A stretch of DNA of 11,438 nt, from positions 1 through 11,438 of the forward strand of contig CAJZGD010000064.1 in the NCBI GenBank assembly GCA_915275065.1, written 5' to 3'. The translations under genes and the position numbers were made by a program. This document shows, piece by piece, positions 6,570 to 11,438 of the stretch (the first letter of the stretch is position 1; the number at the start of each line of letters is the position of its first letter). Source of the stretch: an uncultured Corynebacterium sp. GTDB lineage: Bacteria > Actinomycetota > Actinomycetes > Mycobacteriales > Mycobacteriaceae. The notes under the pieces are model-generated. The model was not told where the DNA came from. It did not search any database and worked only from the letters and a program-made list of their open reading frames with translations.

Positions 6570-6818
6570 TTACCGGCTAGTGAACGGTAGGAGAGCCATC
6601 TCGCGGGCGTTCTTCACCGCGGTAGCAACCTGGCGCTGCTGCTGCGGGGTGAGACCGGTCACGCGACGGGACCGAATCTTGTGGCGATCGGAGATGAACT
6701 GACGCAGGGTGTTGATGTCCTTGTAGTCCACCTTCTCAATGCCGGCGGCCTTGAGTGGGTTCTTCTTAGGGCGGCGGGACTGCTCCATCCGCACCTTTTT
6801 CGTGTTAGTGCGCTTCAT
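6570..6818 (-). CDS. rpsR: 30S ribosomal protein bS18 (cysteine-free form)
   Basis: An 82-residue small-subunit protein that binds 16S rRNA next to bS6 on the platform. The conserved core is visible: an N-terminal basic segment with NPLKAAGIEKVDYKDINTLR (20-39), then FISDRHKIRSRRVTGL (41-56) and the helix PQQQRQVATAVKNARE (58-73). It has no cysteine, so it is the zinc-independent form. Last gene of the operon, 16 bases after rpsN, with an AGGGAG ribosome site seven bases before ATG, and followed by the terminator at 6500-6534. Confidence 0.97.
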   Translation of the reverse strand: MKRTNTKKVRMEQSRRPKKNPLKAAGIEKVDYKDINTLRQFISDRHKIRSRRVTGLTPQQQRQVATAVKNAREMALLPFTSR

Positions 6819-6834
6819 TTAGATACTCCCTGAA

Positions 6835-7140
6835 TTACCAGCTGGACTTACGGACACCAGGCAGCTCACCGCGGTGAGCCATCTGGCGCATACGGACACG
6901 AGACAGGCCGAACTTGCGGAGGTAACCGCGGGGGCGACCGTCGTGAGCGTCACGGTTGCGGACACGAACTGGGGAAGCATCACGTGGCTGCCGGTTCAAT
7001 TTGAACTGGGCTTCGAGACGCTCCTCATCGGAAACATTGGGGTTCTTAATGATTGCCTTGAGCTCCTGGCGCCGCTCCGCATAGCGTGCGACGATTTCCT
7101 TGCGCTTCTCATTCTTGGCGATCTTGGACTTCTTAGCCAT
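6835..7140 (-). CDS. rpsN: 30S ribosomal protein uS14 (long, zinc-free form)
   Basis: A 101-residue uS14 that assembles into the head of the small subunit. It begins MAKKSKIAKNEKRKEIVARY and ends with the typical RGYLRKFGLSRVRMRQMAHR stretch plus GELPGVRKSSW. The length is that of the long form, and it has none of the CxxC pairs of the short zinc-binding form. Its start lies three bases after the rpmG stop, and its GAGGAG ribosome site is in the last rpmG codons, so the two are coupled. Confidence 0.97.
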   Translation of the reverse strand: MAKKSKIAKNEKRKEIVARYAERRQELKAIIKNPNVSDEERLEAQFKLNRQPRDASPVRVRNRDAHDGRPRGYLRKFGLSRVRMRQMAHRGELPGVRKSSW

Positions 7141-7143
7141 AGA

Positions 7144-7308
7144 TTATCGCTCCTCGCGGAATTCGACGTGCTTACGGATTACGGGATCGTACTTCTTCAA
7201 GGTAATACGATCAGGATTATTGCGCTTATTCTTCCGGGTGACATAGGTGTAACCGGTGCCAGCGGTAGACTTCAGCTTGATGATTGGACGAACGTCATTG
7301 CGTGCCAT
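7144..7308 (-). CDS. rpmG: 50S ribosomal protein bL33 (cysteine-free form)
   Basis: A 54-residue large-subunit protein: MARNDVRPIIKLKSTAGTGY at the N-terminus, then TYVTRKNKRNNPDRI and LKKYDPVIRKHVEFREER at the end. This is a full-length bL33. The zinc-binding CxxC pairs of the other form are absent. The ATG at 7308 is two bases after the rpmB stop, with GGAGAAGG upstream inside the end of rpmB; the TAA is three bases before rpsN. Confidence 0.97.
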   Translation of the reverse strand: MARNDVRPIIKLKSTAGTGYTYVTRKNKRNNPDRITLKKYDPVIRKHVEFREER

Positions 7309-7310
7309 CT

Positions 7311-7547
7311 TTAAACCTTCTCCCCCCGAGCGCGGATCTTAGCAACCACGGATTCAATACCGTCGCGGTCAATAACCTTCAGACCCTTGGTGGATACGGT
7401 TAGGGTGATGGTACGGCCCTCAGAGGGCAGGTAGAACTTACGACGCTGCACATTGGGGTTCCAACGGCGAGACGTGCGTCGGTGCGAGTGCGAGACAGAT
7501 TTGCCGTAACCCGGCTTGCGTCCCGTAACCTGGCAAATAGCCGACAT
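7311..7547 (-). CDS. rpmB: 50S ribosomal protein bL28
   Basis: A 78-residue large-subunit protein and first gene of the minus-strand ribosomal operon. It starts MSAICQVTGRKPGYGKSVSH and continues with TSRRWNPNVQRRKFYLPSEG and TVSTKGLKVIDRDGIE, all typical of bL28. A single cysteine (Cys5) is present but no CxxC pair, so it should not bind zinc. The ATG at 7547 is chosen because it has TAGGAGAAAG upstream and gives the family N-terminus; the longer open frame to 7646 is only an upstream extension. Confidence 0.97.
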   Translation of the reverse strand: MSAICQVTGRKPGYGKSVSHSHRRTSRRWNPNVQRRKFYLPSEGRTITLTVSTKGLKVIDRDGIESVVAKIRARGEKV

Positions 7548-7582
7548 GGATAAACTTTCTCCTAGCCGCCCAACGTTCAACC

Positions 7583-7594
7583 TGCATGAATGCA
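7583..7594. repeat. Palindrome TGCAT-GA-ATGCA in the rpmB leader
   Basis: A perfect 5-2-5 inverted repeat lies 36 bases upstream of the rpmB start, inside the leader if the promoter at 7642-7671 is used. It may be a small operator or chance. It does not look like a Zur box. Confidence 0.3.
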
Positions 7595-7641
7595 AACTTG
7601 ATCGGGGCGTAAACGAACATTTTCGACAACAGCAATGGGCA

Positions 7642-7671
7642 ATCATACCGGTAAATCCGCGTTTTGCCTAA
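7642..7671 (-). promoter_or_regulatory. Candidate promoter of the rpmB operon
   Basis: The minus strand has TATGAT (7647-7642) preceded at 18 bases by TTAGGC (7671-7666). The -10 is good and the -35 is weak. The leader would be about 88 bases. In the same 295-base divergent gap, I find no equally good plus-strand promoter for rpmE; the AT-rich stretch at about 7740-7760 is the best place to look. Confidence 0.45.
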
Positions 7672-7842
7672 TCTGCTAGCTTTTCGACGATCCCACCAGG
7701 TGAATTTCGCTTTTATCAGGGAGCGCTGGTAGTCTTTTGCACGCCCATGTACATATGACGAAACCCAACTCAGGCACGATCGTCAGATCCGTTTTGCTGG
7801 CGAAGCGACCTGAAGTTTCAATCCTGAGGGAATCGGAGAATA

Positions 7843-8109
7843 ATGAAAAAGGACATCCACCCGGATTACCATCCGGTTGTGTTCCAGGATGCAGGCACTG
7901 GTTTCCAGTTCCTCACCCGGTCCACCGTGAAAAGCAATCGCACCATTGAGTGGGAAGACGGCAACGAATACCCGCTCATCGTTGTTGATGTGACAAGCGA
8001 ATCGCACCCCTTCTGGACCGGTGCGCAGCGCGTGATGGACACCGCTGGTCGCGTCGAAAAGTTCCAACGTCGTTTCGGTGGCATGGCCCGCCGCGCCAAG
8101 AAATCTTAA
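7843..8109 (+). CDS. rpmE2: 50S ribosomal protein bL31 type B
   Basis: An 88-residue bL31 of the long, cysteine-free type B. It starts MKKDIHPDYHPVVFQDAGTG; the motifs FLTRSTVKSNRTIEWEDG (23-40) and the C-terminal block SHPFWTGAQRVMDTAGRVEK are diagnostic of this type. The absence of the CxxC residues of type A means no zinc is needed. ATG start with GGAG four bases upstream. It is followed by rpmF after 21 bases, and the pair forms a plus-strand operon divergent from rpmB-rpsR. Confidence 0.97.
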   Translation: MKKDIHPDYHPVVFQDAGTGFQFLTRSTVKSNRTIEWEDGNEYPLIVVDVTSESHPFWTGAQRVMDTAGRVEKFQRRFGGMARRAKKS

Positions 8110-8130
8110 GCCAAGGAGGGAAACAGAAAA

Positions 8131-8304
8131 ATGGCAGTTCCAAAGCGTCGCATGTCGCGTGCCAACACCCGCACTCGTCGTTCTCAGTGGAAGGCTCACA
8201 ACCCGGCCCTGATGGAAACCAAGATCGACGGTCAAACCGTGCGCATTCCTCGTCGCCTCATCAAGGCCGCCCAATTGGGGTTGGTTGAGGTTGAACAATT
8301 CTAA
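8131..8304 (+). CDS. rpmF: 50S ribosomal protein bL32 (cysteine-free form)
   Basis: A 57-residue large-subunit protein: MAVPKRRMSRANTRTRRSQW, then KAHNPALMETKIDGQTVRIP and an ending in LVEVEQF. The first 20 residues are the universal bL32 start (basic, with the S-R-T-R pattern). The two CxxC pairs found in zinc-binding bL32 are absent. A strong AAGGAGGGA ribosome site lies about ten bases upstream. Last gene of its operon, followed by the terminator at 8321-8357. Confidence 0.96.
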   Translation: MAVPKRRMSRANTRTRRSQWKAHNPALMETKIDGQTVRIPRRLIKAAQLGLVEVEQF

Positions 8305-8320
8305 TATTGACTAAAACCAT

Positions 8321-8357
8321 AAGGTAGCAGTGAACGTAAATGTGCTGCTACCTTTTT
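8321..8357 (+). terminator. Rho-independent terminator of rpmE2-rpmF
   Basis: A perfect ten-pair stem AAGGTAGCAG / CTGCTACCTT with a 14-base loop runs directly into TTTTT. It lies 16 bases past the rpmF stop and separates the ribosomal genes from mprA. Confidence 0.9.
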
Positions 8358-8369
8358 GGCTGTTTCGGG

Positions 8370-8431
8370 AACGAATATTAATTAAAAGGTTCTTATATTT
8401 GGGGGGTAAGGCCAGAGTGGAAACGAATATT
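8370..8431. repeat. Direct repeat AACGAATATT (x2) upstream of mprA
   Basis: Identical ten-base copies sit at 8370-8379 and 8422-8431, with starts 52 bases apart, close to five helical turns. The second touches the extended -10 box at 8435. The spacing on one helix face suits a regulator site, possibly for MprA itself; this is inference. Confidence 0.35.
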
Positions 8432-8434
8432 CTG

Positions 8435-8440
8435 TATAAT
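8435..8440 (+). promoter_or_regulatory. Candidate distal mprA promoter, extended -10 TGTATAAT
   Basis: A perfect TATAAT preceded by TG. No -35 box is seen at 17 bases, but an extended -10 can do without. It would give a leader of about 95 bases that contains a hairpin GCTTTA/TAAAGC (8503-8520). Confidence 0.45.
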
Positions 8441-8505
8441 TTCCGTGTCGGCATTAAACAAAAATATAGTTTAAGAACTGGCAGGAAGACCGCGAAGCCA
8501 ACGCT

Positions 8506-8534
8506 TTAGTTCCTTAAAGCAGATGGGGCATAAT
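8506..8534 (+). promoter_or_regulatory. Candidate proximal, leaderless mprA promoter
   Basis: CATAAT (8529-8534) ends seven bases before the mprA ATG, with TTAGTT (8506-8511) 17 bases upstream as a weak -35. There is no normal ribosome site before the ATG, which supports a leaderless start. Confidence 0.4.
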
Positions 8535-8541
8535 TGTAAAT

Positions 8542-9234
8542 ATGAAAATTGTTGTAGTAGATGATGAGCAGGCCGTACGGGACTCGCTGCGCCGCTCCCT
8601 CTCCTTTAATGGCTATGATATTGCCATCGCCGAAGATGGTGAACAAGCACTCGACGTCATTGAAAAAGAGCAGCCCGACCTGGTCATTTTGGATGTTATG
8701 ATGCCCAAGATGGATGGGCTGGAGGTGTGTCGCCATCTGCGCAGCCATGGTGACGACCGCCCCATTTTGGTTCTCACTGCCCGTGACGGGGTGTCCGACC
8801 GGGTGGCGGGGCTTGATGCTGGCGCAGATGACTATCTACCCAAACCCTTCGCCCTGGAAGAATTACTTGCCCGTGTTCGGTCGCTCTTGCGTCGGGCTGC
8901 CGCCGAGGCCTCCGGTCCTAGCAGTCAGGCCGAAATCACGTTCGAAGATCTTAAGCTTAATCCCGACACCCGGGATGTGGTGCGTGGCAATAGGACAATC
9001 AGCCTTACCCGCACCGAGTTTGCCCTGTTACAGCTGTTGATGACCAATCCTCGGCGGGTACTCAGCCGCTCCACCATTTTGGAGGAAGTATGGGGCTATG
9101 ATTTCCCAACCTCCGGAAATGCGCTGGAAGTGTATATTGGCTACCTGCGTCGGAAGACGGAGCAGGAAGGTGAACCACGTTTGATCCATACCGTTCGTGG
9201 CGTCGGCTATGTGCTTCGGGACACCGCTCCGTGA
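8542..9234 (+). CDS. mprA: MprA-type response regulator (OmpR/PhoB family)
   Basis: A 230-residue two-component response regulator. The receiver domain (1-115) has acidic residues Asp7/Asp8, the phosphoacceptor Asp51 in VILDVMMPKMDG, Thr79 in VLTAR, Tyr98 and Lys101 in DDYLPKPF. The C-terminal winged-helix DNA-binding domain (about 130-227) carries the SLTRTEFALLQLLMTNPRRV stretch and ends with the TVRGVGYVLR hairpin typical of the OmpR class. It resembles mycobacterial MprA and, by position, the C. glutamicum CgtR2 protein (from memory), which respond to envelope stress. Its stop overlaps the mprB start by 4 bases. Confidence 0.93.
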   Translation: MKIVVVDDEQAVRDSLRRSLSFNGYDIAIAEDGEQALDVIEKEQPDLVILDVMMPKMDGLEVCRHLRSHGDDRPILVLTARDGVSDRVAGLDAGADDYLPKPFALEELLARVRSLLRRAAAEASGPSSQAEITFEDLKLNPDTRDVVRGNRTISLTRTEFALLQLLMTNPRRVLSRSTILEEVWGYDFPTSGNALEVYIGYLRRKTEQEGEPRLIHTVRGVGYVLRDTAP

Positions 9235-10784
9235 TATTGAGGAAACCGTCCCCAGATGCAGAGAAAACCGCTTCCCTGGATCTGGGGGCTCTTACCGCTG
9301 AATCCTCTGATGGATGGGGTAAACAAGCGTCATTACGCTGGCGGGTGGCCATGCTCACGGCAAGTATGGTGGCTATCGCGGTTGGGGTGATGACGGTTTT
9401 GGCGTATTGGTCTGTATCCGTCACCTTGACCAATAACGTGGATAAAGACCTGAAGTCTAAAAGCATGGCCATGCTAGCGGAGACTGTGGACCCTTCCTTT
9501 TTCAATAATGTGAAAAAGGAAGTCGAGTATTTCCGCACCTATAACCAAAACACCAAAATCTCCATTCGGCTTCCCGGCTGGAATTACACCGCTGGTGATG
9601 AGTCGCTGCCGTTGCTCTCTTTGCCGCCGGGGGAGAAAACCGTGGTGAAGACCGTGAATGGTGACCGGGTGTTTATGGCCACGAACGACGCCGGGGCGAC
9701 CGTTGTGCTGTCCCGGGACATGACCGACATTCAAGGCCTCATCCTGACCTTGGGCCTGGCCCTTTTAGTATTCGGCGGTTTAGGGGTGCTGCTCGCCATC
9801 ATGACCGGCATTGTGGTGGCCACCGCCGGCCTGAAACCGCTTGTTCGACTCCAATCAGCGGTGGATGCGGTGACCCGCACCCAAAAACTCACCCCCATTC
9901 CGGTTGTGGGCAATGACGAATTAGCCCTGCTCACCATGAGCTTCAACCAGATGTTGGCGGCCCTAGACCAATCCCGACAGCGGCAGGCGCAACTCGTGGC
10001 CGATGCCGGGCACGAACTAAAAACCCCACTGACCTCCATGCGCACCAACATTGAGCTGCTCATGTTGCTGCAAAAACCCGGCGCCCCCCAAATTTCGGAT
10101 GAGGAGAAAAAAGCCCTCGAACACGATGTTATGGCGCAAATGGAGGAGCTTTCTACCCTGATCGGTGACCTGGTTGATTTGGCCCGCGAGGACGCGGCCG
10201 AAACTGAATTGCAAGAAACCGACCTGGCCCAGGTGGCGCAAACCGCTTTCGAACGGGTGCGTCGTCGCCGACCCGATGTGGAATTCCGGCTACATGTCAC
10301 CCCCTGGTATTTGTGGGGGGATGCGCATTCCCTGGGCCGGGCAATATTAAACCTCATGGATAATGCGGCCAAATGGTCACCTGCCGACGGGGTGGTGCGG
10401 GTGAAGATGACCCGATTGGACGAGGGTCGCATGCAGATCACCATTTCCGACTCCGGGCCTGGCATTCCCGAGGAGGAACGCGAAAAAGTTTTCGAACGTT
10501 TTTACCGGTGTATCCAATCACGATCCATGCCCGGCTCTGGCTTGGGGTTAGCTATTGTGCGCCAGGTGGTGGATCGGCACGGTGGCAGCATTACCGCCGA
10601 GGAATCTGAGGATGGTGGCGCCATGTTCCGCATGATTCTGCCTGGTTACGACCATGAAGAAGATTTAGCGCGCGATGCGAAGAATTCGGCATCAAAACAG
10701 TTGGTGGCCAATAGTCACGATGATCGGCCTACCGAGGGTCGGGCGGCCATGTTCCGTAACGCCCATGACGCAATCGGTAAGTAA
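9231..10784 (+). CDS. mprB: MprB-type sensor histidine kinase
   Basis: A 517-residue membrane kinase from a GTG start that overlaps the mprA stop (GTGA), so it is translationally coupled. Order: cytosolic N-terminus (1-37), TM1 about 38-62, extracytoplasmic sensor about 63-165, TM2 about 168-198, HAMP about 195-250, then the HisKA domain with phospho-His261 in DAGHELKTPLTSMR. The ATPase domain has the N-box NLMDNAAKWSP (Asn378), G1 DSGPGIP (Asp407), F-box FERFYR and G2 GSGLGLAIV (435-443). All catalytic residues are present. After the ATPase fold ends near 471 there is a polar, probably disordered tail of about 45 residues. It should phosphorylate MprA in response to envelope stress. The N-terminal 30 residues are weakly supported, and a later start is possible. 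Confidence 0.93.
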   Translation: MILRKPSPDAEKTASLDLGALTAESSDGWGKQASLRWRVAMLTASMVAIAVGVMTVLAYWSVSVTLTNNVDKDLKSKSMAMLAETVDPSFFNNVKKEVEYFRTYNQNTKISIRLPGWNYTAGDESLPLLSLPPGEKTVVKTVNGDRVFMATNDAGATVVLSRDMTDIQGLILTLGLALLVFGGLGVLLAIMTGIVVATAGLKPLVRLQSAVDAVTRTQKLTPIPVVGNDELALLTMSFNQMLAALDQSRQRQAQLVADAGHELKTPLTSMRTNIELLMLLQKPGAPQISDEEKKALEHDVMAQMEELSTLIGDLVDLAREDAAETELQETDLAQVAQTAFERVRRRRPDVEFRLHVTPWYLWGDAHSLGRAILNLMDNAAKWSPADGVVRVKMTRLDEGRMQITISDSGPGIPEEEREKVFERFYRCIQSRSMPGSGLGLAIVRQVVDRHGGSITAEESEDGGAMFRMILPGYDHEEDLARDAKNSASKQLVANSHDDRPTEGRAAMFRNAHDAIGK

Positions 10785-10806
10785 ATCCGCTACTATCACA
10801 TAACAT

Positions 10807-10833
10807 AGCTAGCACAGGATTTTGCCAGCTTTT
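10807..10833 (+). terminator. Possible weak terminator between mprB and the protease gene
   Basis: AGCTAGCA and TGCCAGCT form seven of eight pairs around an eight-base loop, followed by only three further T. Together with the promoter-like box before the next gene, it hints that the protease gene can be transcribed separately. Confidence 0.3.
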
Positions 10834-10882
10834 CACATGATTGCCCCAATAATGGTGACAGTCAGGCACAAGACATATCTAG

Positions 10883-10888
10883 GATACT
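10883..10888 (+). promoter_or_regulatory. Candidate -10 box (GATACT) of the HtrA-like gene
   Basis: GATACT ends seven bases before the ATG at 10896, again a leaderless layout with no ribosome site. Upstream is a GTGACA hexamer (10855-10860) at 22 bases, too far for a normal -35. It is part of the palindrome TGAC-A-GTCA (10856-10864), a possible operator. Confidence 0.4.
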
Positions 10889-10895
10889 ACTAACC

Positions 10896-11401
10896 ATGAT
10901 TAATGATCCCCGTAAATCCAACGATAGCGATAATCAACCCTTTGGGAATCCGCAGCAATCGGGTAGCAGTGGTTTTGAGTGGCCTGGCAGTACCAGCGCA
11001 TCCCAGCCGCCGCAGCCCCAACAGCCGCAGCAACCTCCACTACAGGGGCCACAATTGCAGGGGCCGCAACAGCCGCCTCAGCAACCGGTAGCCCCGCAGC
11101 AGCCACAGCAAACGCAGCAGATTCCGCGGACCCCGACGTCGCAAAGCGTTTCCGATGTGCCCAGCAGCTTAGGAAACCCCAATAACCCCTATAGTGCTGC
11201 TGGGCCTATGGCGCAGCCGCCGCAGGCCCAGCAGGTGAAGGAGAGGCGCACCATTGGCCTGCTGCCGGCCGCCGCGTTAGCCCTGGTCGCGGCCATTGCC
11301 GCTGGCAGTATCGCCGGTGTTTATGCCACCCGGTGGGCCTCGAACTCGGATACCACCTCCGTGGCGGAATCTCTGAAGGAACCCGCCAGCCGCGGCAAGC
11401 C
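10896..11401 (+). CDS. HtrA/PepD-like membrane-anchored serine protease, N-terminal part only
   Basis: An open frame from ATG 10896 with no stop before the contig ends; 168 full codons plus two bases are genomic, and what follows is adapter. The visible part is a long cytosolic segment (1-118), very rich in Gln and Pro between 37 and 76 with repeated QGPQ and QQPQ units. A basic VKERR anchor follows, then one transmembrane helix (about 119-143) and the start of an extracytoplasmic region. No protease domain is seen. The identity comes from position directly after mprAB, as with Mycobacterium pepD and the trypsin-like protease gene in C. glutamicum, and from the same N-terminal architecture in those proteins. 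Other membrane-anchored proteins are possible. Confidence 0.7.
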
Positions 11402-11438
11402 AGATCGGAAGAGCGGTTCAGCAGGAATGCCGAGACCG
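11402..11438. other. Illumina paired-end adapter sequence (artefact, not genomic)
   Basis: The last 37 bases begin AGATCGGAAGAGCGG and continue TTCAGCAGGAATGCC then GAGACCG, which is the Illumina paired-end adapter 2 read-through sequence base for base as I know it. It sits at the extreme end of the contig. It adds 12 false codons (DRKSGSAGMPRP) to the open frame before it, and supplies the third base of codon 169, which is Pro whatever the base. Confidence 0.97.

Noticed and set aside
7548..7842. Possible Zur box between the divergent ribosomal operons
   Set aside because: I searched by eye for a TGAAAATNATTTTCA or GATAAT-type palindrome and found only the short TGCATGAATGCA repeat, which does not fit.
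7783..8298. Long minus-strand open frame of 171 codons opposite rpmE2 and rpmF
   Set aside because: It is the shadow of two certain ribosomal protein genes, has no ribosome site and no recognisable domain.
8340..8381. Tiny 13-codon frame MCCYLFGCFGNEY with three cysteines
   Set aside because: It looks like a Cys leader peptide but starts in the loop of the rpmF terminator, with no ribosome site and no gene it could control nearby by attenuation.
1..11438. CRISPR arrays, insertion sequences, tRNA or rRNA genes, prophage
   Set aside because: No regularly spaced repeats, transposase-like frames, terminal inverted repeats or RNA gene patterns were seen; the window is almost fully explained by chromosomal genes.

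Overview
The window looks like chromosomal DNA of a Corynebacterium, probably not C. glutamicum itself. The gene order purH, citE, amtR, DUF294-like gene, rpsR-rpsN-rpmG-rpmB, rpmE2-rpmF, mprA-mprB and an HtrA-type protease is, from memory, the C. glutamicum/C. diphtheriae core order. The TetR-type protein matches what I remember of AmtR nearly throughout, including its 222-residue length. Several genes also seem to be leaderless, a habit common in this phylum. The species cannot be fixed by eye.

Layout. Bases 1-680 are the 3' end of purH. Bases 677-3702 (minus strand) hold four genes that I do not remember at this place in C. glutamicum: an AbrB-type regulator, an ABC ATPase, an ABC-2 permease and, after a gap, a CPBP-family membrane protein with damaged catalytic motifs. 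They lie between purH and citE and look like an accessory export/immunity cassette. Bases 3822-5311 hold citE (plus) and amtR (minus), which converge. Bases 5493-6428 (minus) encode a GlnD-like/DUF294 protein that seems to have lost its catalytic aspartates. Bases 6570-7547 are the minus-strand ribosomal operon rpmB-rpmG-rpsN-rpsR, with a good terminator. Divergent from it, at 7843-8304, is rpmE2-rpmF, also with a good terminator. None of these six ribosomal proteins has a zinc-binding cysteine set. Bases 8542-10784 are the two-component system mprA-mprB. Bases 10896-11401 are the start of a membrane-anchored protein that position suggests is the HtrA/PepD protease.

How the genes fit together. 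MprB/MprA is an envelope-stress sensor and response regulator usually paired with the protease that follows it. AmtR is the master repressor of nitrogen assimilation in corynebacteria, and its neighbour belongs to the GlnD-like nucleotidyltransferase superfamily. The AbrB-ABC genes are coupled by overlaps or very short gaps and share one well-formed promoter, with an inverted repeat over its -35 box.

An important artefact: the last 37 bases (11402-11438) are not genomic. They match the Illumina paired-end adapter, so the contig was not trimmed, and the last 12 apparent codons of the final open frame are adapter. I did not find a convincing new defence or mobile system. The points most worth a second look are the adapter, the AbrB-ABC-CPBP cassette with its dead-looking protease, the dead-looking DUF294 protein beside amtR, and the run of leaderless-type promoters.
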